Positions 52,083-58,996 of a stretch of 58,996 bases of DNA are shown here, piece by piece. The notes beneath the pieces were generated by a model. It worked only from the letters and a program-made list of their open reading frames with translations, was not told the DNA's origin and made no database searches. The translations under genes were made by a program, and so were the position numbers. The first letter of the stretch is position 1. Each line of letters opens with the position of its first letter. This stretch comes from Candidatus Sysuiplasma superficiale (GTDB lineage Archaea > Thermoplasmatota > Thermoplasmata > Sysuiplasmatales > Sysuiplasmataceae), in contig JAGVSJ010000012.1 in the NCBI GenBank assembly GCA_019720975.1, forward strand, positions 1-58,996. The letters are read 5' to 3'.

Positions 52083-53261
52083 TTACCTCTTCCTCTTTCT
52101 CAGTACCACCACGGTGGAAACTGCGATGATCAGTATGAGGGCGATTAATACCGTACCGGCAATCGCTGTAGCGCCTGGCCCGGAAGTCGCTTGAGGCTTC
52201 GAATAAAATGTAAAATTCTGATATGCGGTGCCGTTAGAACCGGTGGATTCCAGTTCTACTGCGTTTTCTCCATTCTTTGCTCTAAGTGTAAAATTTTGCT
52301 GTGTTGATACGACATTTCCGTTGTCAAACCATTTGTAAGTATAGTTGCCTCTCCCAACCCCGTTCGGAAACGATCCGATCAAATGTATATTTGAATCGGC
52401 TCTTATTGAAGCAGAATTCTTCAGTGGCACTCCATTGTACAGTGCGGTTATATTGACTGTTTTCTGTCCGCTGAATGTCGGTATGTGAATATACATTGCG
52501 GATACGTTCTGCCCTTCATATGTTAACATTCCGTCAGTGCTTATGTTCTGGTCTAAACCGGGCTGATATGTCCAGTAATTTGCAGGGTCTGTCTGTATCA
52601 CATTTCCATTTCCGACATAAAGTGCTACATGGCCGTCCCCGACTCCGCCGTCAACAACGACATCGCCCGGAGAAAGGAAATACGAAGGCAACATGCTTTC
52701 GTTCGTGACATAGTAAACAGAGGCATCGGGCGTACCATTGAATGTTGGCGGCGGGCGCCAGTATACTCCTTGCGAATGGAGTTCAATAAAAGCGCTTGTG
52801 CCCGGAAGAGGGAAAATAGACAGATTGTACCCTGCAAGCCATATGGAGAGCATATAGACATTGACGATGCCATATGTCCTATTGAAGCTCGCATACGGCG
52901 CCGGATTGTACGCCAGTGCCGTCAGACCGCCGGCAATAAGTGCCTGCGACACAAAATGAGCGCAATCCTCCGAGTTATTATGATCGAGATTTTCCTGCAG
53001 CATCGATGAATTGAGGCCGGACGGGTACTGACTCAGGTGAAAATATTTTGTATGAATCAACCACGCATAATTCACCGCTGCCTGAGGATTGTAATTTTCA
53101 ACACCGATCACCGCGGGAACCGTATTCGTGCCATTTGCCGATGAATTTCTTATTGCAGGATACTGAAATTGCGGAGTTATTGTAATCCCTCCGGCCTGGA
53201 AAACTGTCAGCACCATCGAAACCGCTACAAACAGGACACAAAAACTATTTTTCCGATACAT
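52083..53261 (-). CDS. Secreted Amidase_6/NlpC-like cysteine hydrolase, membrane-anchored
   Basis: A 392-residue protein from the ATG at 53261. It has a signal peptide (about 1-26), then a papain-like (CHAP/NlpC superfamily) domain that best resembles the putative amidase domain Amidase_6: ENYNPQAAVNYAWLIHTKYF, the Cys motif NSEDCAHFVSQALIAGG (Cys100), and the His motif SPGDVVVDGGVGDGHVALYV (His211) with Asp225 as a candidate third residue. A beta-rich Ig-like segment with many N-glycosylation sites follows. The end is a transmembrane helix (about 365-386) and RKRKR. Relatives cut amide bonds in bacterial cell walls. Its place next to opp-murQ suggests it releases wall peptides or muropeptides outside the cell. 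Confidence 0.8.
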   Translation of the reverse strand: MYRKNSFCVLFVAVSMVLTVFQAGGITITPQFQYPAIRNSSANGTNTVPAVIGVENYNPQAAVNYAWLIHTKYFHLSQYPSGLNSSMLQENLDHNNSEDCAHFVSQALIAGGLTALAYNPAPYASFNRTYGIVNVYMLSIWLAGYNLSIFPLPGTSAFIELHSQGVYWRPPPTFNGTPDASVYYVTNESMLPSYFLSPGDVVVDGGVGDGHVALYVGNGNVIQTDPANYWTYQPGLDQNISTDGMLTYEGQNVSAMYIHIPTFSGQKTVNITALYNGVPLKNSASIRADSNIHLIGSFPNGVGRGNYTYKWFDNGNVVSTQQNFTLRAKNGENAVELESTGSNGTAYQNFTFYSKPQATSGPGATAIAGTVLIALILIIAVSTVVVLRKRKR

Positions 53262-53295
53262 CAACAATCAACAATTCCAGCCGCAATATACGAAC

Positions 53296-53305
53296 GATAT
53301 TTATG
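53296..53305 (-). promoter_or_regulatory. TATA box, amidase gene
   Basis: CATAAATATC on the minus strand predicts transcription from about 53274, leaving about 13 bases before the ATG at 53261. Confidence 0.55.
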
Positions 53306-53335
53306 GCCTTTGCAAAAAATATTTGTATTATAATA

Positions 53336-53351
53336 TTTCAGCATGCTGAAA
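53336..53351. promoter_or_regulatory. 16-base palindrome, candidate operator
   Basis: TTTCAGCATGCTGAAA is a perfect palindrome about 31 bases upstream of the amidase TATA box. It is the size and symmetry expected of a dimeric repressor or activator site. Confidence 0.6.
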
Positions 53352-53352
53352 A

Positions 53353-53379
53353 CGGATGATATTTGCCGAATATCATCCG
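53353..53379. repeat. Perfect 11-pair inverted repeat
   Basis: CGGATGATATT and AATATCATCCG flank a 5-base spacer (TGCCG). It sits one base from the palindrome at 53336-53351. On the minus strand the stem is followed by TTTTCAG, so it may end transcripts coming from the GH3 gene. Alternatively it is a second regulator site for the amidase gene. Confidence 0.7.
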
Positions 53380-54156
53380 GCACCGACATGGGAGGCTATG
53401 TGCTATCCAGGTGACGGCCTGATGAGCCCTGCACCGTCTGTGAACATGTCCATATTCCCGTTTCTCGGAATCTGAGTGTCGTTTGCTGACGCCTGCAAAG
53501 CTGCCTGTTGTCTCAGCGCCCGCATCGGAGCAGCCCCCCGCCATCCCCCGCACACTGACCAGATGGCTGTGTGTTTTCGCGTCTCCACGCAGGGAGCAGA
53601 CGGCCCGTAGATCTCGGCACCCCGTAGCTGTGGAATTCGCTTGGCTCCCCTGCATCAAGGAGAATGTGTCTCCGGCGACGCTGCCGTCTGTCTCTGATGC
53701 AGGTGTGTCGAATACACTACACCGATCAGTGATGATCATACCCGGAACGTGTTTGCCTGTCACCTGCAGCGGCAACTCACGGTCACATCCATGCAGTGCA
53801 GCGGTGCTTTCTGTAACATCAGCTGATACCTGTCGCCGGATTACAGGAGAGACACAATCCTGCCGGTGAACACTTCACGGTCCCTCGGCACGTTTGGAAG
53901 GGCACATCCACTTTCTGACGAAAATGCCTGTGGTCAAAATGGCTGTTTTCAATGGTCCTGCATATTGGTGAACCGTTCTTACGCAAACACTTCTTTGGCC
54001 GTGTATCCAAATCACTTTCCTTCGCTTGTATCCCGGTGCTGGCCTTTGCTGGGGGTCAGGGCGGCAGACCCAATGGCAGAAAAAATCTGCCATTGTTGCG
54101 GTATCATTCTTCACATCCTGTAGCCAAACGCCTTCAGCTGGAACCTTTTTGGCCCA
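53380..54156. other. Intergenic, no gene identified
   Basis: About 780 bases between the GH3 and amidase genes. Several overlapping frames exist on both strands but none resembles a known family, has a promoter or shows coding-like composition. They may be remnants of a lost gene or mobile element. Confidence 0.5.
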
Positions 54157-55770
54157 TCATTTCCTCCGGAATCGGTAAGTAACCGGAATATGTCCGCCGG
54201 CGTGCACTGCTCCGATCAGGACTCCTACGGATGCGAGAAGTGCCTCGTCCCTGTAGCTGTAAGCCGCAATGTAAGGTATCTTGCCGAGTAACGATGCTTC
54301 ATATGGGGTTCCGGTGCCCACGACAGCAACCTTTCCCTCAAGTCTTGACGCTAATTCCTTTACAAATGCTATCTGAGTCGGAACGCCATCATCGCCCTGA
54401 ACGGAAAGCGCATCGTTCATGAAGACGACAACGACGTCCTTGCTGCCAACAACTGTCGAAATATTCCTGGCCTCCTTAAGAGCTCTGCCCAATTGAACAG
54501 TTCTGGGAAGCTGCAGACTCACTCCGGGGGAAAGGCCCCATTCAGTCAAGGCCCGCGTGGCAGGACTTTCAATTTTCCCGGCGTTTTTCTCCTCCAGAAG
54601 TCTGCTTCTGCTGAAAAACACAGTATGTACTTTTCCGGTTCCTGATGCCGGAACCCTGTAATTTTTCAGGCTGTTGATCTCGGTTATGGCGGAAAATGTC
54701 GAAATGGAGGTTACATGCTTTCTCACTGCGGGAGACCAGGCTTTAACATTACCCCAAACCCTCTTCTGGATTTTCTTCAGTTTCTGGAATCGTTTAAGAC
54801 TTTCAGCGATCCTTCCGTACTTTACCTTTCCTGATTTCACGGATGCGACCAGGCCGTCGTAGAGTTCAACATATTTTTCGGGAACAGCACATTCGAGCAC
54901 GTCAACACCCGCCTCTATTGCCATGCTGGCAACGGTTTCCATGGGATAATTGTCAGACACCGCCGCCATCGACAGTGAATCAGTGAGGATTAGTCCATTG
55001 TAGCCCATTCTGTTTCGAAGAAGATCGGTTACAATTTTTCTGGAAAGCGATGCTGGTATAGGAACGCCACTCTTTTCAATGAGCGGGAAATAGATGTGTG
55101 AAATCATTATGGAATCGACATCATTCCTGATTGCTGCGTAATATGGCTGAAGTTCAACCTTTTCAAGTTCTTCCATATCTCTTCTTATTTCAGGAAGCGT
55201 GATGTGGGAGTCTGATTTGCTCGCCCCGTGTCCAGGGAAATGTTTCGCACATGAAAGAATTCCGCCATCTCTCATTCCATTGATTGCATATACCGTGTGT
55301 CTTGAAACGGTTTCAGGATCGTCTCCAAAAGATCTGACACCTATGATTGGATTCGTTGCCTCTGTGTTGATATCAACCGTCGGAGCAAGATTCCACTGTA
55401 TTCCCCACATACGGAGTTCCTCCGACATCGCCCTGTAAGAGGAATAAGTCGAAGCAGGAGAGTCGCATGCACCGAGTGCCATGTTTCCGGGACTGTTAGC
55501 AATGTCGTCAATCCTGCTTATCCACCCTCCTTCCTGTGTGATACCTATCAATGGCATTGTGTTCTCCGGGATCCCTGCGTCCAGGCAAATGGATGAGACT
55601 TCTCTTACAAATGTTCTTAAGTCCTGTGCCCGTGAAACGTTTGCTCCCTGTATCACGATACTGCCGGGCCTGATATCCTCGATTAATTTTCTCCAGACAT
55701 GTCTTCTCTCCTGCGGCAATGATATCTGGAAAAGCTGACCCACATCTTTCAGCAATCTGTCTTTGTTCAT
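54157..55770 (-). CDS. NagZ-like GH3 beta-N-acetylhexosaminidase (cluster copy)
   Basis: A 537-residue cytoplasmic GH3 enzyme of the NagZ type. From the ATG at 55770, CAKHFPGHGASKSDSH gives the Asp187-His189 dyad and GLILTDSLSM the nucleophile Asp264. The barrel opens LLKDVGQLFQISLP and carries the WNLAPTVDINTE and VRSFGDDPE landmarks. A second alpha/beta domain follows after about residue 370. It matches the paralogue at 5538-7175 in layout. NagZ enzymes release GlcNAc from GlcNAc-MurNAc or GlcNAc-anhydroMurNAc muropeptides, which fits a cluster with MurQ and MupG. ATG at 55773 or 55770 has GAGG upstream; ATG at 55809 is an alternative. It is divergent from the phosphatase-superfamily gene. 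Confidence 0.9.
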   Translation of the reverse strand: MNKDRLLKDVGQLFQISLPQERRHVWRKLIEDIRPGSIVIQGANVSRAQDLRTFVREVSSICLDAGIPENTMPLIGITQEGGWISRIDDIANSPGNMALGACDSPASTYSSYRAMSEELRMWGIQWNLAPTVDINTEATNPIIGVRSFGDDPETVSRHTVYAINGMRDGGILSCAKHFPGHGASKSDSHITLPEIRRDMEELEKVELQPYYAAIRNDVDSIMISHIYFPLIEKSGVPIPASLSRKIVTDLLRNRMGYNGLILTDSLSMAAVSDNYPMETVASMAIEAGVDVLECAVPEKYVELYDGLVASVKSGKVKYGRIAESLKRFQKLKKIQKRVWGNVKAWSPAVRKHVTSISTFSAITEINSLKNYRVPASGTGKVHTVFFSRSRLLEEKNAGKIESPATRALTEWGLSPGVSLQLPRTVQLGRALKEARNISTVVGSKDVVVVFMNDALSVQGDDGVPTQIAFVKELASRLEGKVAVVGTGTPYEASLLGKIPYIAAYSYRDEALLASVGVLIGAVHAGGHIPVTYRFRRK

Positions 55771-55840
55771 CATGCCTCTGCCTCGTTCTGTGTATGCGAT
55801 TCCCAGCATAACCCTTGCGCATGAATCACGCTGCCAGAAA

Positions 55841-55850
55841 ATTTATTAAG
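55841..55850. promoter_or_regulatory. Shared divergent TATA element
   Basis: ATTTATTAAG (minus strand CTTAATAAAT) lies between the GH3 gene and the phosphatase-superfamily gene and is at a workable distance for both: transcription from about 55819 leftward and about 55872 rightward. The two genes may be controlled together. Confidence 0.55.
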
Positions 55851-55878
55851 TACCACCGCTGCATTCGTGGCGAGCAAA

Positions 55879-57798
55879 ATGAAAAACGAAAAAAAATTCT
55901 TTCTGGTTGGTATAGATGGAATGTCGCCAAAAATAATGAAACGCTTCCTGTCTGAGGGTTCCATGCCCAATATGGCGAGATTGATTTCAAACGGTGTGTT
56001 TTCCAAGGCAGTTCCTTCACTTCCTGTTTTCACTCCGACCAACTGGGCGACCATTTCCACAGGCGCAACTTCCGGTACTCATGGTGTTTTCCTCTGGGGA
56101 TCCCACTCTGCCGGCGAGAGCCTCGAAGAGGATCATTTCGACGAATGCATGACGTCAACCGTGTGCAAAGCCGAATATCTGTGGGAGGCGGCCCTCAGGC
56201 AGGGGAAAAAGTCAGTGCTGCTCAATTATATTGGTTACCCTTCAGGGCTGGATGGCATATACCACGTGGACTGGTTCTACGGACCGAACAGGGATTATTT
56301 CGGACTCGCAACCTCATGCGTATACAACATACCTGCCAATGGGCGCGGGAAGGATACAAAATGGGAAAAGTGGACAGATCCCTGGAGCGAAGACGGTGTG
56401 GTCACGATAGATATTGTTTTCAAAAATAATTATGGAAAACGCACATTTCGGCTGAAAAGGGAGGAGACAGAGTCAGGCGAAGGAGTCATACTTGAGTACG
56501 ATGGCGGCAAGACCAGACTCGTCGAAGGGCAGTGGTCGGATTGGCTCTATTTCGACTGTCTTGGAGGCAGAGCTACGGTCAGATGGAAAATTCTTCCCAG
56601 AGAGACAACAAACAACGACATTGCGATGCGGATTTACCGCAGCAGCATTTACGTTGATTCTGACTTCTGCTCGCCGGAGGCGATAGGCCGTGAGCTCTGC
56701 GCGAACATCGGCCCCTACATAAATGATGATGTCGGCAAATTGTATGTTGCCGGCATTATTGATCGGGACACGTTCCTCGAAGAGGCAAGATATAAGATTG
56801 GCTGGATCGCAAAGTGCTTTAATTTTATGGCCAGCAATTATGGCATATCACTCTTTTTCCTTCACTGGCATTATGTGGATACGCTGCAACATTCATTTCT
56901 AGGTTTTGCCGACAGAACCGGCGGCGACTACAGAGGAATAGAAGTTGAGAAGAAAGCCGTCGAGATGCTCCGGGAAGGGTACGCCCTCGCCGATGAGCTT
57001 GTGGGCAAACTCTTGCCTATTGCGGGAGCAGATGATGCTTTCGTCGTTGTCTCCGATCACGGAAACATACCGAACCATCACAGGGTATCGCTTTACAATC
57101 TTTTTATTGAAAAGGGCTGGTCAAAAATAGACGTTTCGGAAGGAGTACCTAAGGTCGACATTCCATCATCTAAAGTTTTCGTGAACCTGTCACATGTCTA
57201 TCTGAATGTGAAAGGAAGGGATCCTGATGGGGTTATTGAGCCGGAAGATTACCTGAGCTTCAGGGAAGAGGTTCGTTCCGCGATTCTCTCCATCAGAGAC
57301 CCTGACAGCGGCCTGTCCCCGTTTGCCTCCGTTTTCAGGAAGGAGGAGGCCGAAGCCGTAGGTCTCTGGGGAAACGGCATAGGGGACATTGTTCTGGTCT
57401 TTGACAGAGGGTACGTATGGAGCGGCAGCGAAGTCGTTTCCCTTGGAGAGAAGAGGATTGTGTGGAAAACCGGCGGTGCGAACCATGGCCCTCAACCACC
57501 TACTGCGGAAACAGAATTTTCGTCAAACTTTGCGACATTCGTTGCGTCAGGACCCGGGATTAAGAAAGGGTACGAGAGAAAGCATTCAATATTCCTGACC
57601 GATGTTGTACCGGTTGCGTGCAGGCTCATTGGCATAGACACCCCTTCTCAGTGTGAGGGGTCTGTCCCCAAGGACATCTTTGACGGAAATTCCGTCAGGA
57701 TGAGTCATGCGGGAGCGAAGGCTAAGTACGCTGTTAGGACAAAAGCCATTGTTGCGCCGACAGGTTTTAAAGGCGATGTCACAGATGAGGACCAGTGA
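55879..57798 (+). CDS. Alkaline-phosphatase-superfamily phosphodiesterase/phosphatase
   Basis: A 639-residue protein of the type I phosphodiesterase/nucleotide pyrophosphatase group. The metal site can be read: Asp13 in LVGIDGMSP, likely nucleophile Thr52 in PVFTPTNWATISTG, Asp and His in WHYVDTLQHSF, Asp-His in VVSDHGN, and the final His in GANHGPQPP. A long insert (about residues 110-290) is probably a beta-rich cap that shapes the substrate pocket. No signal peptide is seen. The substrate is unknown; in this cluster a sugar phosphate, phosphodiester-linked glycan or wall teichoic-acid fragment is conceivable. ATG at 55879 fits the promoter; GTG at 55867 is the alternative. Confidence 0.85.
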   Translation: MKNEKKFFLVGIDGMSPKIMKRFLSEGSMPNMARLISNGVFSKAVPSLPVFTPTNWATISTGATSGTHGVFLWGSHSAGESLEEDHFDECMTSTVCKAEYLWEAALRQGKKSVLLNYIGYPSGLDGIYHVDWFYGPNRDYFGLATSCVYNIPANGRGKDTKWEKWTDPWSEDGVVTIDIVFKNNYGKRTFRLKREETESGEGVILEYDGGKTRLVEGQWSDWLYFDCLGGRATVRWKILPRETTNNDIAMRIYRSSIYVDSDFCSPEAIGRELCANIGPYINDDVGKLYVAGIIDRDTFLEEARYKIGWIAKCFNFMASNYGISLFFLHWHYVDTLQHSFLGFADRTGGDYRGIEVEKKAVEMLREGYALADELVGKLLPIAGADDAFVVVSDHGNIPNHHRVSLYNLFIEKGWSKIDVSEGVPKVDIPSSKVFVNLSHVYLNVKGRDPDGVIEPEDYLSFREEVRSAILSIRDPDSGLSPFASVFRKEEAEAVGLWGNGIGDIVLVFDRGYVWSGSEVVSLGEKRIVWKTGGANHGPQPPTAETEFSSNFATFVASGPGIKKGYERKHSIFLTDVVPVACRLIGIDTPSQCEGSVPKDIFDGNSVRMSHAGAKAKYAVRTKAIVAPTGFKGDVTDEDQ

Positions 57799-57827
57799 GT
57801 GCATCGCCGAAAGGAGTCTTATTGCTT

Positions 57828-58982
57828 TCACTCCTGCTTTTCTGAAGCGATAAGTGTGTTTGCCGCTGTGGCACTGGCCCAGGAAGCATAATCCTGGAGC
57901 GGTCCCCAGATGCTGTTGTCAACGGAGCCGAGCCTCCACATCGCTATCGCCCGTATGCCGTGCTGTTCGAGGTAGTTCAGTCTGAGCTGCATTGCGTGGC
58001 TGTTGATGTAATAATATTCATAAGCCGTGCCATTCTCACCGGGGTACACTATCTCGTAGTATGCCTCTCCATAGAATGCGCTGAAGTGTTTCGTCACTTT
58101 CGCGTGCTGCAGGAGTGCATCGTGAACTATTGCCTTTACCTGTCCGTACATGTGTGCGCCCACGGTCTTGATTATGTTGTACGGGAATTGCTTGGGGGTG
58201 GTTGTGTTTACAAGGAAACCGAATCCATAATCAGGCAGCGCTATTGAGAGTTTGCTCAGCGGTATATTTGCGACAGAATAATTGACAATCTGTTCGAAAT
58301 CTCCTATGGAAACGTAGTCCATCACTATCAGTTTTGACACATCTGTCTTGGAAATTGCAGACCAGTTATACGCGCCACCATACGAAGTCGGGGAGAAATG
58401 CTCCAGGACTGCGGTTCCGGGTAAATCCACCGAAAGTGATAGGCCGGCGCCGGCGAGTGCGGCGGAAAAATTGGCGATAAACGACGTCAGTGCAGTCGAA
58501 TCGGAGTAGTACGGTACTTCGAAATCCATGTTGTAACCCGCATACCCCCTCATTTTCGCAGTCTTTACCGCATCATTTATGAAGCTGGTCTGCAGGGCCG
58601 AATTTGTAAACAGCACATGCATTGCCGCTTTGTCTGATGAAACAATCATCGGGAAGACAGACAGGTCGTATCTGGCAGCCAGCTGCTTCGGCGAGATAAG
58701 ACCGAATCTGGAAAATGAATAGTTCGATGGCCCCAGATAATATTGCTCATAGGAGAGGGACGTGAATTGTTCATGATGTGTAACAATCATCTTCACAGAG
58801 TTGTTATAATGCCCGCAGAACTGACAAACCCAGGGCATGAAATCAAACGACGTATTGGTATTTCCGTTTTTATCTGCCATATGCTGCTGCCCTGATGCCG
58901 AAACGAGTGCGGAAGAAGACAGCAATAGGACAGAGACACAAACAATTATTGCGGTGCTGACATTCTTGGTTTTCATATCCAT
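57828..58982 (-). CDS. Secreted GH18-like glycoside hydrolase
   Basis: A 384-residue protein with a signal peptide (about 1-30), followed by a GH18-type TIM barrel. The catalytic motif is GYAGYNMDFEVP (Asp153 and Glu155, with Asn in place of the first Asp of DxxDxDxE). Further barrel landmarks are KLIVMDY, SIALPDYGFGF and the closing IRAIAMWRLGS. GH18 members hydrolyse chitin or, in the YaaH/YdhD-like group, peptidoglycan amino-sugar bonds. A CxxC pair (WVCQFCGHY) lies near the mature N-terminus. No C-terminal anchor is visible, so it may be fully secreted. AAGGT precedes the ATG; the promoter lies beyond the window. It would supply sugars to the cluster's importer and hydrolases. Confidence 0.78.
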   Translation of the reverse strand: MDMKTKNVSTAIIVCVSVLLLSSSALVSASGQQHMADKNGNTNTSFDFMPWVCQFCGHYNNSVKMIVTHHEQFTSLSYEQYYLGPSNYSFSRFGLISPKQLAARYDLSVFPMIVSSDKAAMHVLFTNSALQTSFINDAVKTAKMRGYAGYNMDFEVPYYSDSTALTSFIANFSAALAGAGLSLSVDLPGTAVLEHFSPTSYGGAYNWSAISKTDVSKLIVMDYVSIGDFEQIVNYSVANIPLSKLSIALPDYGFGFLVNTTTPKQFPYNIIKTVGAHMYGQVKAIVHDALLQHAKVTKHFSAFYGEAYYEIVYPGENGTAYEYYYINSHAMQLRLNYLEQHGIRAIAMWRLGSVDNSIWGPLQDYASWASATAANTLIASEKQE

Positions 58983-58996
58983 GCGACCTTTTGCCG

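Noticed and set aside
53338-54123. Overlapping frames on both strands that could be genes
   Set aside because: No family pattern, no promoter with a matching start, and composition unlike neighbouring genes.
1-58996. CRISPR array or defence island
   Set aside because: No regularly spaced direct repeats and no cas, restriction-modification or other defence genes were seen; only the dead vapBC pair.

Overview
The window is archaeal, most likely from a heterotrophic member of the Thermoplasmata (class-level guess; no rRNA is present). The reasons are TATA boxes placed about 26 bases before many start codons with little or no leader, a tRNA without encoded CCA, and archaeal-type genes: SepF, Elp3, a translin-like protein, RtcB, a KaiC-like ATPase, and membrane-anchored secreted proteins ending in one transmembrane helix plus a basic tail. 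The sedolisin protease points to an acid-tolerant, protein-degrading life style.

Layout. 1-903: decayed IS630-type transposase. 1158-8296: an MFS transporter, an Eis-like acetyltransferase, a divergent pair of amino-sugar hydrolases (GH20 and a NagZ-like GH3) and an FKBP prolyl isomerase. 8347-9255: tRNA-Arg(CCU) followed by a vapBC toxin-antitoxin pair with both genes broken. 9681-41192: mostly chromosomal housekeeping and conserved archaeal genes. These include a HAD hydrolase, an aminotransferase, two TPR proteins, Elp3, a PUA protein, an aldo/keto reductase, a pyroglutamyl peptidase, SepF, a KaiC-like ATPase, an HD hydrolase, RtcB, a methyltransferase, a class A beta-lactamase-fold protein, the purD-translin-M61 operon, an EamA transporter, a YgjP-type peptidase and a large cell-surface sedolisin. 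41193-42683: decayed, nearly gene-free DNA holding an IS1634/IS4-type transposase remnant.

42684-58982 is the most unusual part. It reads as a peptidoglycan scavenging and MurNAc catabolism island in an organism group that makes no peptidoglycan. It carries MurQ (MurNAc-6-phosphate etherase) as the last gene of an oligopeptide ABC transporter operon (oppA-B-C-D-F-murQ). Convergent to it is a two-gene operon of a beta-propeller glycosidase-like protein and a MupG/DUF871 6-phospho-muramidase-like protein. Further on are a secreted, membrane-anchored Amidase_6-type cysteine hydrolase, a NagZ-like GH3, an alkaline-phosphatase-superfamily enzyme and a secreted GH18-like protein. A plausible flow is: secreted GH18 and amidase cut bacterial wall material, Opp imports muropeptides or wall peptides, GH3, GH20 and MupG split the sugars, and MurQ converts MurNAc-6-P to GlcNAc-6-P. 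No MurNAc kinase or PTS is seen in the window, so the phosphorylation step is unexplained. The IS remnants at the island's left edge fit lateral acquisition. All functions are inferred from motifs and context.
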